The notes: a model not told the origin generated them from the letters alone. DNA of 48,906 bases from Acidimicrobiales bacterium (GCA_025463415.1 JAOBWO010000466.1:1-48906); one strand, 5' to 3'; shown: positions 26,248 to 34,533, counted from the stretch's first letter. Numbers and translations are program-made.

Positions 26248-27765
26248 ATGACGATGACCGAACCCCACCGGGTCCCGCTCCGATCCACGGATCACTTCTT
26301 CATCGGAGGCGAGTGGACGGAGCCCTCCACGTCCGCCGTGTTCGACGTCGTCCAACCGGCCACCGAGGATGTGTACTTCCAGGTCGCTGAGGCTCGCAGC
26401 GACGACATGGCTCGCGCCGTCGGCGCGGCCCGGACTGCGTTCGACGATGGACCTTGGCCGCGCATGACCCATCTCGATCGGGCCGAGTACCTGCGCGCGA
26501 TCGCCGTGGCGCTTCGCGCCCGCAGCGCCGACATCGGACAGATCTGGGCCTCACAGGTCGGGGTGTTGCATTCTGTAGCCGTTGCATCAGCGCCACAGAT
26601 GGGTGGTGTCTTCAACTACTACGCAGCTCTGGCGTCCGAGTATCCGTTCTTCGAGCGGCTCAAGCCTCGCGGCGGGGGAGCGGTGGGGGTGCTCGCTCAC
26701 GAGCCGGTGGGTGTCGTCGGAGCGATCGTGCCCTGGAACGGCCCACTGTGGACCATTGCGTACAAGACTGCACCAGCGTTGCTCGCCGGGTGCACCGTGG
26801 TCCTCAAGGCTTCGCCGGAGGCACCTGGCGAGGCCTACCTGCTCGCCGAGGTGGCGGAGTCGGTCGGCCTGCCGCCTGGCGTGCTCAACGTGGTGACAGC
26901 CGATCGCGAGGTGTCCGAGCTGCTCGTCCGCGATCCGCGCGTCGACAAGATCACCTTCACGGGTTCCACGGCAGCCGGCCGGCGGATCGGCGCGATCTGC
27001 GCCGACCGCGTTGCTCGGGTCACCCTCGAGCTCGGCGGCAAGTCCGCAGCGGTGATCCTGGACGACTACGACATCGGGGCGGCAGCAACCGCTCTGGCCT
27101 CTGCGGAGTGCTTCCTCTCCGGTCAGGTCTGCGCCTCGCTGACGCGGATCATCGTGACGCGGGCGCGTCACGACGAGTTCGTCGAGGTGCTCAGCGCAGC
27201 GTTCTCGAAAGTTCGGGTGGGAGACCACTTCGACGCGCAGACCGAGATGGGGCCGCTCGCGATGCGTCGCCAGCGCGATCGCGTCGAGCACTACATCGCC
27301 GCTGGGGCTGCCGAAGGTGCGACGCTTGCGACCGGCGGCGGTCGCCCGGCACACCTCGAGCGAGGGTTCTTCATCGAGCCCACCGTCTTTGCAAACGTCG
27401 ACAACGATTCCACGATCGCGCGTGAGGAGATCTTCGGACCGGTGCTCAGCGTCATTCCAGCTGATGACGAGGCACACGCAGTCCGGATCGCGAACGACAC
27501 CATCTACGGGCTGAATGCCAGCGTGTTCACCAACGATGGGGACCGCGCGTTCGAGGTTGCTCGGCAGTTGCGTTCCGGTACGGTCGGGCACAACGCGATG
27601 AGGACCGACTTCAGCATGGGCTTCGGCGGATACAAGCAGTCAGGCATCGGTCGCGAAGGCGGCCGCGAGGGTCTCCTGCCATTCCTCGAGTCGAAGGCGA
27701 TCGTCCTCGATGCCGAACCGACGTCGCTGGGCGTGCTCATGGGCGAGGCGGCAGCACACGGCTGA
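26248..27765 (+). CDS. NAD(P)-dependent aldehyde dehydrogenase
   Basis: A 505-residue ALDH-superfamily enzyme with a complete active site: N164 in PWNGP, K187 in VLKAS, GS at 239-240 in FTGS, general base E261 in LELGGKS and nucleophile C295 in SGQVCAS. It oxidises an aldehyde to an acid. The C-terminal GFGGYKQSGIGREGG is the usual oligomerisation/NAD region. ATG 26248 follows AAAGAGGACG. The promoter carries the palindromic element at 26173. Its 3-prime end converges on the GntR gene with an 11-bp gap. Confidence 0.94.
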   Translation: MTMTEPHRVPLRSTDHFFIGGEWTEPSTSAVFDVVQPATEDVYFQVAEARSDDMARAVGAARTAFDDGPWPRMTHLDRAEYLRAIAVALRARSADIGQIWASQVGVLHSVAVASAPQMGGVFNYYAALASEYPFFERLKPRGGGAVGVLAHEPVGVVGAIVPWNGPLWTIAYKTAPALLAGCTVVLKASPEAPGEAYLLAEVAESVGLPPGVLNVVTADREVSELLVRDPRVDKITFTGSTAAGRRIGAICADRVARVTLELGGKSAAVILDDYDIGAAATALASAECFLSGQVCASLTRIIVTRARHDEFVEVLSAAFSKVRVGDHFDAQTEMGPLAMRRQRDRVEHYIAAGAAEGATLATGGGRPAHLERGFFIEPTVFANVDNDSTIAREEIFGPVLSVIPADDEAHAVRIANDTIYGLNASVFTNDGDRAFEVARQLRSGTVGHNAMRTDFSMGFGGYKQSGIGREGGREGLLPFLESKAIVLDAEPTSLGVLMGEAAAHG

Positions 27766-27776
27766 CGCCGAACGCG

Positions 27777-28589
27777 CTAGAGGGAATGGATGATCTCGGT
27801 GGCGCCGAGGTAGCGCCGCATGTGCGGACGCCACAGGCGGAGCTGCTTGGTCCAGAACAGTTCAGCGGCGTCGCCGTCACCGGCTTCGATCAGACGAACC
27901 AGCTTCTTCTGAGCCTTGTTGGCCAAGATGTTCCGATCGTTGATCCCCGGCTCGACGCTCTGCTTGGCCATCACCGGACCCTCGACGATGTTGATGCGAT
28001 GCAGGATGCCGCCCAGCACGAGGAAGGTGGGATTGCCTGACTGCGACATCAGTTCGGCAGCGAACTGTGCGGTCTGGGAGGCGAACGCGTAAGCATCACC
28101 GGTGACCGCCCCGAGGCTGACCGTCAACGCCTTGAGCCGGCCGATGCCCTCCGGCGTCGGTGCGCTGGCGACCATCCTGGCGGCCGTGGGCTCCATGCAG
28201 GCCTGGAGATCCCAGACGTCGAGCACCTTGGCGCCCTGCAACTGCAACAGGATGGCAATGTGATGGGCGGCGATGTCGACCGACGGCAGGCGCATGAAGG
28301 CCCCACCGCGGGCGCCCACCCGGAAGTCCACCAGCCCGTCGACCTCGAGGATGCGCATGGCTTCTCTCATCGTCGGACGGGCGACGCGGAAGCGCAGGAT
28401 CAGATCCTTCTCGGACGGCAGCATGTCTCCAGGTTTGGACCTGCCTTCGGCGATGGCGTCAAGTATCTCTCGGCGAAGGATCGACGCGATCAGCTCTGAG
28501 CGCTTCGGCGCACGAGTCGCCTCGTAATCGTCACCGTCGCGGCTCACGTTGCCGACGAGTGCGACCGAGTGGTCGGGCGACGGCGTCAC
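27777..28589 (-). CDS. GntR-family (FadR/FCD subfamily) transcriptional regulator
   Basis: About 270 residues from GTG 28589. The N-terminal winged helix-turn-helix reads PGDMLPSEKDLILRFRVARPTMREAMRILEVDGLVDFRVGARGGAF; the rest is a helical FCD effector domain. The frame is open to ATG 28661, but the stretch 28606-28629 holds an inverted repeat that looks like its own operator, so I prefer the start downstream of it. Members of this subfamily often sense acyl-CoAs or organic acids. It follows the TauD-type gene on the same strand. It is one of two GntR regulators here and a candidate controller of the local catabolic genes. Confidence 0.87.
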   Translation of the reverse strand: MTPSPDHSVALVGNVSRDGDDYEATRAPKRSELIASILRREILDAIAEGRSKPGDMLPSEKDLILRFRVARPTMREAMRILEVDGLVDFRVGARGGAFMRLPSVDIAAHHIAILLQLQGAKVLDVWDLQACMEPTAARMVASAPTPEGIGRLKALTVSLGAVTGDAYAFASQTAQFAAELMSQSGNPTFLVLGGILHRINIVEGPVMAKQSVEPGINDRNILANKAQKKLVRLIEAGDGDAAELFWTKQLRLWRPHMRRYLGATEIIHSL

Positions 28590-28605
28590 CGCAGTTCCGC
28601 GCTGT

Positions 28606-28629
28606 TGTACATACGGGCGCCATGGTACA
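28606..28629 (-). promoter_or_regulatory. Inverted repeat upstream of gntR (autoregulatory operator candidate)
   Basis: TGTAC and GTACA arms are separated by 14 bp, with a GGCGCC palindrome near the centre. A wider GTTGT/ACAAC pair flanks them. It sits 17 bp upstream of the GTG at 28589 and just behind the TauD-type stop codon. Confidence 0.4.
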
Positions 28630-28657
28630 GACAACGTTGCGGCCGCTGCGCAATGCT

Positions 28658-29524
28658 TCACACCCTTTCGAGCGAAGGGTACATCTGGAGCGCTGGATCC
28701 TCTCGGAGGCGAGCGGCGTCGGATGCGATGAACGCGTCGTACCGTTCGTTGAAGGTGAGGTGATCGATGATCACCCGTTGCAGCACCCGCTTCCGCATGT
28801 GCATCTGACTGTTACGGGCGTGCTGCAGCGCCCGGTTGTCCCACAGCACGACGTCGCCCGTTCGCCATTGGTGCGAGTACCGCGTCGCTTGGTTGTAGAG
28901 CACGTCGAAGAGCTCCTGGAGCAATGCGTCGCTCTCGTCGCTCGCGAGGCCGACGATGGAGGCGGTCGCCTGGGTGTTGACGTACAGGGCGCGCTTGCCG
29001 GTGGCGTGATGCGCCCAGGCCACCGGATGCACGGCGCGCGGGTAGTGCTCCGGGCGCGTCGTCGAGATTCGTTGCGTCGTCGAGCCGGGGAAGACATGGA
29101 GTGCGTACAGTCCGTCGACACGTGCACGGAGGTCGGGCGAGAGGCGCTCATATGCGTCGACACAGTCGAGGAAGTCGGTACTGGTCCCACCCGCCGGCTC
29201 GATCTCGAGCGCGTGCAAGGATGCCGCCAGATGCGGGTGCGGATCGAAGGCCAGGTCGGAGTGAAAGACCAACTCGCCGTCGCCGAGCTGACCATCGGTC
29301 GCGAGCACCGATGTCGGGACGGCGCGTGGCACGGGTCCGATGCTCTTCGACATCGCCACCTGCTGCTCGTGGGTCAAGTGCTGGTCGCGGAAGATCAGCA
29401 GCTTGTGCTCGTAGAAGAGGTCGCGCAACGACGTGTCCGCGGATGCGGGATCGATGCTGCTCAGCGGCCCGTCCACTTCGATGCCGATCGGTAGTTCGGC
29501 GGTGATCTTCCATTCAGCGGTCAT
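28658..29524 (-). CDS. TauD/TfdA-family alpha-ketoglutarate-dependent dioxygenase
   Basis: A 288-residue Fe(II)/2-oxoglutarate dioxygenase. The iron ligands are H88-x-D90 (FHSDLAF) and H235 (LWDNRALQHAR); the arginines of MRKRVLQR near 245-251 would bind 2-oxoglutarate. The family hydroxylates or oxidatively cleaves sulphonates, alkyl sulphates, phenoxyacetates and other acids, and the substrate cannot be predicted here. It is preceded by a shared AT-rich element at 29559 and followed by the GntR gene. Confidence 0.92.
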   Translation of the reverse strand: MTAEWKITAELPIGIEVDGPLSSIDPASADTSLRDLFYEHKLLIFRDQHLTHEQQVAMSKSIGPVPRAVPTSVLATDGQLGDGELVFHSDLAFDPHPHLAASLHALEIEPAGGTSTDFLDCVDAYERLSPDLRARVDGLYALHVFPGSTTQRISTTRPEHYPRAVHPVAWAHHATGKRALYVNTQATASIVGLASDESDALLQELFDVLYNQATRYSHQWRTGDVVLWDNRALQHARNSQMHMRKRVLQRVIIDHLTFNERYDAFIASDAARLREDPALQMYPSLERV

Positions 29525-29558
29525 GACTTCCCCTCGTTGGCTCGCCGCTCCAGGCGTA

Positions 29559-29573
29559 ATGCTGTAGACAGTT
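29559..29573 (-). promoter_or_regulatory. Shared AT-rich element (site L) upstream of the dioxygenase gene
   Basis: On the minus strand this reads AACTGTCTACAGCAT, 11 of 15 matches to the reference. A TAAACT -10 candidate overlaps its upstream edge. It starts 35 bp before the dioxygenase ATG. Confidence 0.45.
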
Positions 29574-29592
29574 TATACTGACAGTACCTCGG

Positions 29593-31881
29593 TCACGCTG
29601 TCGACGCAGCCGGGCCGGTTCCCGTGATGAGCGGCCACACTCCATCGGCACCGGCTTGGGCGACCAGTGTCGCGACCCTGATCGACCACGCCCTTTCGGA
29701 ACCGTAGTCTCGGGACCACGAAGCCAGGCGACGCGTGTGGAGCTGGAGGTCGTATTCGCGGGTGACGCCGATCGCGCCGTGCACCTGGTGGGCAGTTGCT
29801 GCGACGACACGCGCGGCTCGCCGTGCCGCGACCGTGGCAGCGGCCACCGCGAGCCCGTGCGGATCGGTCGCGACGGATCGCATCGCGACCATCGCAGCGG
29901 TCCCAGCGAGCGCTGTCTCGCCGGCGGCCCGCGCCAATTGCTGCTGCACGGCCTGGAAGCGCCCGATGGGCTGTCCGAACTGGCGCCGTTCGGCGGTGTG
30001 GGCGACGCTGAGATCGAGCGCTGCTTGGCAGGCCCCCGAGATCAGCGCTGCTCGACAGACAGCGCCCCGGGCCGAGACCACAGATGCGGTCAGCCCCACC
30101 GGTGCTCTGCCGAACTCGCGCACCTCGACGGTGACGTGGTCGAACGTCAGCGTGTCACGTGGCTCGCCGGCGATGTTGCAACCCCGTTCGATGGTGCTGA
30201 GACCGATCGGAACCGAGATGACGATCATCTCGCCCTCGAGATCATCAGGCTGATCCTCATTGCCGCGGTCGACCGCACAGAGCACCACGAGCCGCTCCGC
30301 CACCCGGCCCCACGGAACGCGCTCGAATCGTCCCGTCAGCTGGAGGCTTCCGTTCACCAGACGAGTCGCTTGGACATGGTCGTTCTTGGCGCCCGGCGCG
30401 ATCGTGATCGGACCACCCGGCAGTTCGAGTCCAGCCTCTTGGAGCATCCATCCTGCGAGAACGGCTGTTTCGGCGATGGGTACCGGTGCGCCGGCGTAGC
30501 CAGCCATGCGGAGGATGGCGAAGACATCGTCCATCGACCCCCCCGAGCCACCGATGTCTGCATCCAAGCCCACCCACGGGACCCCCGCTGCCGCCAACGC
30601 CGACCACAGCGTCGGAATCCAGCCCTCCTCTTCCGACTGACGAACGATGGAAGGCGTGGCTTCGTTGGAGAGCAGGCGTTCCAGCGACTCCTGCAACAGC
30701 GGCTCGCCGATTGGGCTCCGGCCACCCTCGGCGCGCAGAGACTTGGCCACGAGCCCGCGGAGGACCTCGTTGGTGCCGCCGCGCAGGGTGAACGACGGCG
30801 CGGTCGTCACAGCCTCAGCGAGCAAGCGGATGACCGACGAGGGCGATGATGGATCGAGGTCGTCGTCCGTCAGCGTCGACAGCACCTCCACCGCCTCCTG
30901 CTCGAACGACGTGCCGAGGTCCTTGACGAGCGCGGCGTGGACGGCTGGCTCTTGGCCCTGATCGATGAGCCGGTTGACCGAAAGCGAGAGTTGACGGATC
31001 GCCCACATTCGCGCAACCAGCCCGCCGAGTGCGGCGCCGTCGGCTGCCCCCAAGGGATCAACATCGAGCTCGCGGAGGACCGCCTCGAGGACCGGCTGGA
31101 CAGTGAGGAAGCGGTCGGGTCCGGCGCGCTCGAAGGCAAGCTCGGACGTCACCTGAGTCCATCCCATGCCCACCCCGCCGAGGACGTTCTCGTCGCCGAC
31201 GAAGACATCGGTGAAGACCACCTCGTTGAGGTGGTGACTCCCGTCCATCAGGATGATCGGACGAACCACGACGCCCGGACTCCGCAGGTCGACGACGAGC
31301 ATGGTCAGTCCCTGATGTCGCTCGGCGGTCGGATCGGTGCGGCAGAGCACCGAGACGTAGTCGTTGACGTGCGCTCCGCTCGTCCAAACCTTGACGCCGT
31401 TCAGCAACCAACCACCGTCGGCGCGGGTTGCAGCCGTGCGCACCGCGGCGAGGTCGGAACCGGCGTCTGGCTCACTGAACCCGAGCGAGAACGAGATCTC
31501 TCCGGACACGATCCCCGGCAGGAAGCGCTGTTGGAGATCGGCCGTTCCGTAGCGCGCGAACGCTGTGCCGGTTTGTCGGTCCGCGACCCAGTGCGACATC
31601 ACTGGGGCGCCCGCGGCCAACAGCTCCTCGGCGACGACGTAGCGCTCGACGGCCGTACGGCCGCCGCCGCCGAGATGACGCGGTATCGACATGCCCAGCC
31701 AACCGCGTTCTCCCACCTTGCGGCTGAACTCGCGGTCCGCGCTGGCGGCGATGCCGAGGCCGGGGCGGTATGAGCCACGCGGCAGCACTTCCGCGAGGAA
31801 CGCGCGGACGTCACGACGGAGCGCATCTTCGGCCGCAGTCGGAGTGCTCGGTGGCAGCAGCATCGGCGCGGATCGTATCAT
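29593..31881 (-). CDS. Double-domain acyl-CoA dehydrogenase
   Basis: 762 residues, about twice the normal ACAD length, with two complete ACAD units in tandem. Unit 1 (1-380) has FSLGFSEPDAGSDLAAVRT, GGWLLNGVKVWTSGA and RGGTNEVLRGL. Unit 2 (385-762) has LLQESLERLLSNE, an RQFGQPIGRFQAVQQQLA stretch and VHGAIGVTREYDL. In unit 1 the position of the MCAD-type catalytic Glu (YEGT) reads RGGT; unit 2 is more degenerate. It resembles a fusion of the alpha and beta chains of the heteromeric FadE pairs used in steroid degradation (inference). The start could also be ATG 31863. Its promoter region faces the gene at 31908. Confidence 0.9.
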   Translation of the reverse strand: MIRSAPMLLPPSTPTAAEDALRRDVRAFLAEVLPRGSYRPGLGIAASADREFSRKVGERGWLGMSIPRHLGGGGRTAVERYVVAEELLAAGAPVMSHWVADRQTGTAFARYGTADLQQRFLPGIVSGEISFSLGFSEPDAGSDLAAVRTAATRADGGWLLNGVKVWTSGAHVNDYVSVLCRTDPTAERHQGLTMLVVDLRSPGVVVRPIILMDGSHHLNEVVFTDVFVGDENVLGGVGMGWTQVTSELAFERAGPDRFLTVQPVLEAVLRELDVDPLGAADGAALGGLVARMWAIRQLSLSVNRLIDQGQEPAVHAALVKDLGTSFEQEAVEVLSTLTDDDLDPSSPSSVIRLLAEAVTTAPSFTLRGGTNEVLRGLVAKSLRAEGGRSPIGEPLLQESLERLLSNEATPSIVRQSEEEGWIPTLWSALAAAGVPWVGLDADIGGSGGSMDDVFAILRMAGYAGAPVPIAETAVLAGWMLQEAGLELPGGPITIAPGAKNDHVQATRLVNGSLQLTGRFERVPWGRVAERLVVLCAVDRGNEDQPDDLEGEMIVISVPIGLSTIERGCNIAGEPRDTLTFDHVTVEVREFGRAPVGLTASVVSARGAVCRAALISGACQAALDLSVAHTAERRQFGQPIGRFQAVQQQLARAAGETALAGTAAMVAMRSVATDPHGLAVAAATVAARRAARVVAATAHQVHGAIGVTREYDLQLHTRRLASWSRDYGSERAWSIRVATLVAQAGADGVWPLITGTGPAASTA

Positions 31882-31890
31882 TGAGAGTAA

Positions 31891-31905
31891 ATGATTAAGA
31901 TAGTT
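31891..31905. promoter_or_regulatory. Shared element (site G) and leaderless -10 box between divergent genes
   Basis: On the minus strand AACTATCTTAATCAT matches the reference at 12 of 15 positions. On the plus strand TAAGAT (31896-31901) is a -10 box only 6 bp from the ATG at 31908, so that gene should give a leaderless transcript. Both divergent genes could be controlled by one site. Confidence 0.55.
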
Positions 31906-31907
31906 CG

Positions 31908-33059
31908 ATGGAAAGAGCAGAGGAGGCCATCGAGCTGATCAACAGCGACGCGCACTTCGCGGAGCAGTTCCCATTGGCGGCGATCGACGACTACATGATC
32001 CACCAGACGCCCGACCCGATCAGGGTCGCTGCGTCGAGTGATCCGCGTGTCTACGAGCGCTACTGGATGGTGTGCCACGACCTCGACGCCGATCTGGTGA
32101 TCGCGACGGGCTCCACGTTCTACCCCAACCTCGACCTCGCCGAGGCCTACGCGATCGTGAACCGTGGTGGACGGCACACGACCGTGCGAGCGTTCCGTCG
32201 ACTGGGTGTGGACCGTATGGACATGCGACTCGGGCCGATCGCTCCCAAGATCGTGCAGGGCATGCGTCATTGGAACTTCGTACTGGATGAGAACGAGTGG
32301 GGAACGAGCTTCGATCTCCACTTCCGCGACACCACGCGGCAGGTCTTCCGCGAACCGTCCGGAGGCATCACCGACGGCTTTCCGGTGGGTCGCCGCCCGG
32401 ACGCATCCACCGGTTTCGAGAGCTTCGGCGACGTCGAGGGCACTGTCGTGGTCGGCGACACGACACTGCACCTCGGGCGCAGGTCGTGTCGCGGAACTCG
32501 TGATCGTCACTGGGGCATCGGTCGCAGTGTCGGCGGGCCGGCGATGTCTCTCGGGGGACCCGCCCGTGCGGGAGTCTCCGGCAACACGTTCGTCTCGTTC
32601 GAGACGTTCGGCATCTGGGGTGATCGGGTCTTCTACCGGTACGGCGACCCTCGTCCGGGCGCCGGCCGAGTCGTGAGCGTTCACCGACGCTTGCGGTTCG
32701 AGCCCGACACCCACATCTTCACCGAAGGGGTCATCGACTACCACCTCGATTCGGGGGAGACGAAGCAGCTGCACTTCGAGCGCGTGGGGCTGCTGACCGC
32801 ATTCATGCGCTGTGGGATGTACGGCGGTACGCCGGACAAGGAGATCTTCCAGGGCGCCTACATCGGTGACGACCTCGTCGAGGGAGAGACCTACGACGTC
32901 AGCGATCCGACGGTCCGCACCATGATCGCCGGCCTCGACGAGCACGTGTGCCGGGTCACGTGTGACGGCGAAGCGACCACGGGGATCTATCAACCCATCG
33001 ACCCGAACGCCTACCTCGCCTGCAGTGCCGGTCGGCGCGGGTGGGAGTTCCTGGCGTGA
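31908..33059 (+). CDS. Uncharacterised protein, DUF7064/DUF7065-like
   Basis: 383 residues, no signal peptide or membrane segment. The N-terminal third contains SDPRVYERYWMVCHDLDADL, TGSTFYPNLDLAEAYAIV and TTVRAFRRLG; the rest is rich in beta-strand-like segments (WGIGRSVGG, VSFETFGIWGDRVFYRYGD). I recall this layout from actinobacterial proteins annotated DUF7065 plus DUF7064, possibly a lipocalin/AttH-like beta barrel; I could not check. No enzymatic motif is evident. Its stop overlaps the start of the kinase gene (GTGA), so it is made in step with the kinase and the DUF6285-like protein. Start: ATG 31908, leaderless. Confidence 0.8.
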   Translation: MERAEEAIELINSDAHFAEQFPLAAIDDYMIHQTPDPIRVAASSDPRVYERYWMVCHDLDADLVIATGSTFYPNLDLAEAYAIVNRGGRHTTVRAFRRLGVDRMDMRLGPIAPKIVQGMRHWNFVLDENEWGTSFDLHFRDTTRQVFREPSGGITDGFPVGRRPDASTGFESFGDVEGTVVVGDTTLHLGRRSCRGTRDRHWGIGRSVGGPAMSLGGPARAGVSGNTFVSFETFGIWGDRVFYRYGDPRPGAGRVVSVHRRLRFEPDTHIFTEGVIDYHLDSGETKQLHFERVGLLTAFMRCGMYGGTPDKEIFQGAYIGDDLVEGETYDVSDPTVRTMIAGLDEHVCRVTCDGEATTGIYQPIDPNAYLACSAGRRGWEFLA

Positions 33060-34066
33060 CTGCCGAGTCGTCGGACGGCGACAGCCCGGCCGGTGGTGTG
33101 CTGAGGTTCCTCGTCGACGAGATCGGGGAACGTGCCGGGGTGGCGATCCGTGACGTTCGAAGGCTGTCGGGCGCAGGCAACGCCCGCGATGCCTGGTCCC
33201 TGGATGTCTCGTGGATCGACGGTCACGATCGGACCGAGCAGGCGTGCGTCATGCTGGTCAAGGCCGATGGTGGTCAGCTGGAGACGGGTCTCGCCCTCGA
33301 GTTCCGCACATTGCAGGCGTTGCAGGACACCGAGGTGCCCGTCCCGAAGCCGCTGTGGCTCGATGAGTCCGGGCGGTGGATCGGGCGGCCGTTCTTCATC
33401 ACCGCGCTGGTGCCCGGCACGGCGGACGAGCGAGCCTTGCGTTCGAACACCGGCGCGGCTGAACGTGTGATGTTGGATCTCGCCACAGCGGTCGCTCGGC
33501 TCCACCGGCTCGTGCCGCCGCTCCTGGAGGGCTCGGAGGGAAGTTATCCGGTGACCGCCGAGACCGCTGCTGCCCGCCAGCTCGAGGAGTGGAAGGACGT
33601 CTTTCATCGCAATCAACTCGGGCCGCAGCCCGCGGTGTCGTTCGCGTTCGCCTGGCTCGAAGCGCACGCTCCCGTCGCTGAGGCTGTGTCCCTCGTTCAC
33701 GGAGACCTCCGGCTCGGCAACGTCCTGCACGACAAGGGCCGGCTCACCTGCCTCCTGGATTGGGAGATGGCCCATCTCGGAGATCCCATCGAAGACCTCG
33801 CCTGGCTGTACAGGCGCCTGTGGAACGCTGCGCCCTTGCTCGATCCCAGCCAGTTCCTCGACCGATATCGCGCCGAGAGCGGATTCGAGGTGAGCTCCCG
33901 GCATCTCGCCTACTACGCGTTGTTCAGTGAGGTGAAACACGCGGTCATCTCGATGACCGCAGCCCGATCCTTCCACGACGGTCGCACCTGCAACCTGCGG
34001 ATGGCGGACCGCCACGCCTCGGTGGCCACGGTGATGTCCGAGTTCTACAGGTTGGTGTCGCTGTGA
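33056..34066 (+). CDS. ACAD10/LvaA-like aminoglycoside-phosphotransferase-fold kinase
   Basis: 336 residues of the APH kinase fold. VSLVHGDLRLGNVL near 220 is the catalytic HGDxxxxN loop, and CLLDWEMAHLGDPIEDLAW provides the metal-binding Asp of the DxE/DFG position. The N-lobe has VPVPKPLWLD and PFFITALVPG. In levulinate catabolism LvaA phosphorylates 4-hydroxyacyl-CoA together with the small protein LvaB, before an ACAD-like enzyme moves the hydroxyl group (known). GTG 33056 overlaps the preceding stop, and its 3-prime end overlaps a DUF6285-like gene, the expected LvaB partner. Antibiotic resistance is unlikely given this context. Confidence 0.88.
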   Translation: MTAESSDGDSPAGGVLRFLVDEIGERAGVAIRDVRRLSGAGNARDAWSLDVSWIDGHDRTEQACVMLVKADGGQLETGLALEFRTLQALQDTEVPVPKPLWLDESGRWIGRPFFITALVPGTADERALRSNTGAAERVMLDLATAVARLHRLVPPLLEGSEGSYPVTAETAAARQLEEWKDVFHRNQLGPQPAVSFAFAWLEAHAPVAEAVSLVHGDLRLGNVLHDKGRLTCLLDWEMAHLGDPIEDLAWLYRRLWNAAPLLDPSQFLDRYRAESGFEVSSRHLAYYALFSEVKHAVISMTAARSFHDGRTCNLRMADRHASVATVMSEFYRLVSL

Positions 34067-34479
34067 TGCGCCCACTTCCGCATGAACTGCTGGGCATGGT
34101 GGCTGCGGCACTGACGGACACCGTGCTGCCGGCGCTCACCGATGGACCTGCGAGGCGGCAGCTCAAAGCCGCGATCAGCATCATCGCACGGTCAGCGGCT
34201 GCCATCCCTCTGATGGACCAGTACCTGCGCGAGGACATCGATGACGTCGCTTCCACGCTCGATGGGCTCGGCGCTGACGTTGGTCGTACCCGCCTGCCCG
34301 GGGTGGCGCGCGGCCCGACCGTGCCCGACCTGATCGTCGAGCACGATGCCGTTCACGCCGAGCTGGAGTCGTTCTGCGAGGCCGTCGACGCAGCGATGGG
34401 TGGGGACCTCGCGGCGTTGCTCGTCAGGGTGTTGGACCGAGAGCTCGCCCTCGGACTCTCGCCGTGGCGCTTGAGTTGA
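34063..34479 (+). CDS. Small DUF6285/LvaB-like partner of the kinase
   Basis: 138 residues, mostly helical. The N-terminal part (PHELLGMVAAALTDTVLPALTDGPARRQLKAAISIIARS) resembles DUF6285 proteins that accompany ACAD10-type kinases; LvaB of Pseudomonas putida is such a small essential partner (recalled, not checked). The start GTG 34063 (or ATG 34066) overlaps the kinase stop, so the two are coupled. The C-terminal half diverges from what I remember of the family, hence the moderate confidence in the family call; the gene itself is secure. Confidence 0.7.
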   Translation: MMRPLPHELLGMVAAALTDTVLPALTDGPARRQLKAAISIIARSAAAIPLMDQYLREDIDDVASTLDGLGADVGRTRLPGVARGPTVPDLIVEHDAVHAELESFCEAVDAAMGGDLAALLVRVLDRELALGLSPWRLS

Positions 34480-34485
34480 TTACCA

Positions 34486-34503
34486 TAACTATTAGGATGA
34501 TTC
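34486..34503 (+). promoter_or_regulatory. Shared element (site H) upstream of the crotonase gene
   Basis: AACTATTAGGATGAT (34487-34501) matches the reference at 12 of 15; with the left flank beginning ATTACCA it matches the site at 14933 at 20 of 25 positions. TACCAT (34481-34486) just before it is a -10 candidate, placing the element over the transcription start. It begins 8 bp after the DUF6285-like stop. Confidence 0.55.
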
Positions 34504-34533
34504 CATCCGACGTGGGAAACCGAGGGGTACGAC

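Noticed and set aside
33056-34066. Aminoglycoside resistance kinase
   Set aside because: The APH fold is shared with ACAD10/LvaA-type kinases, and the DUF6285-like partner and acyl-CoA context favour the latter.
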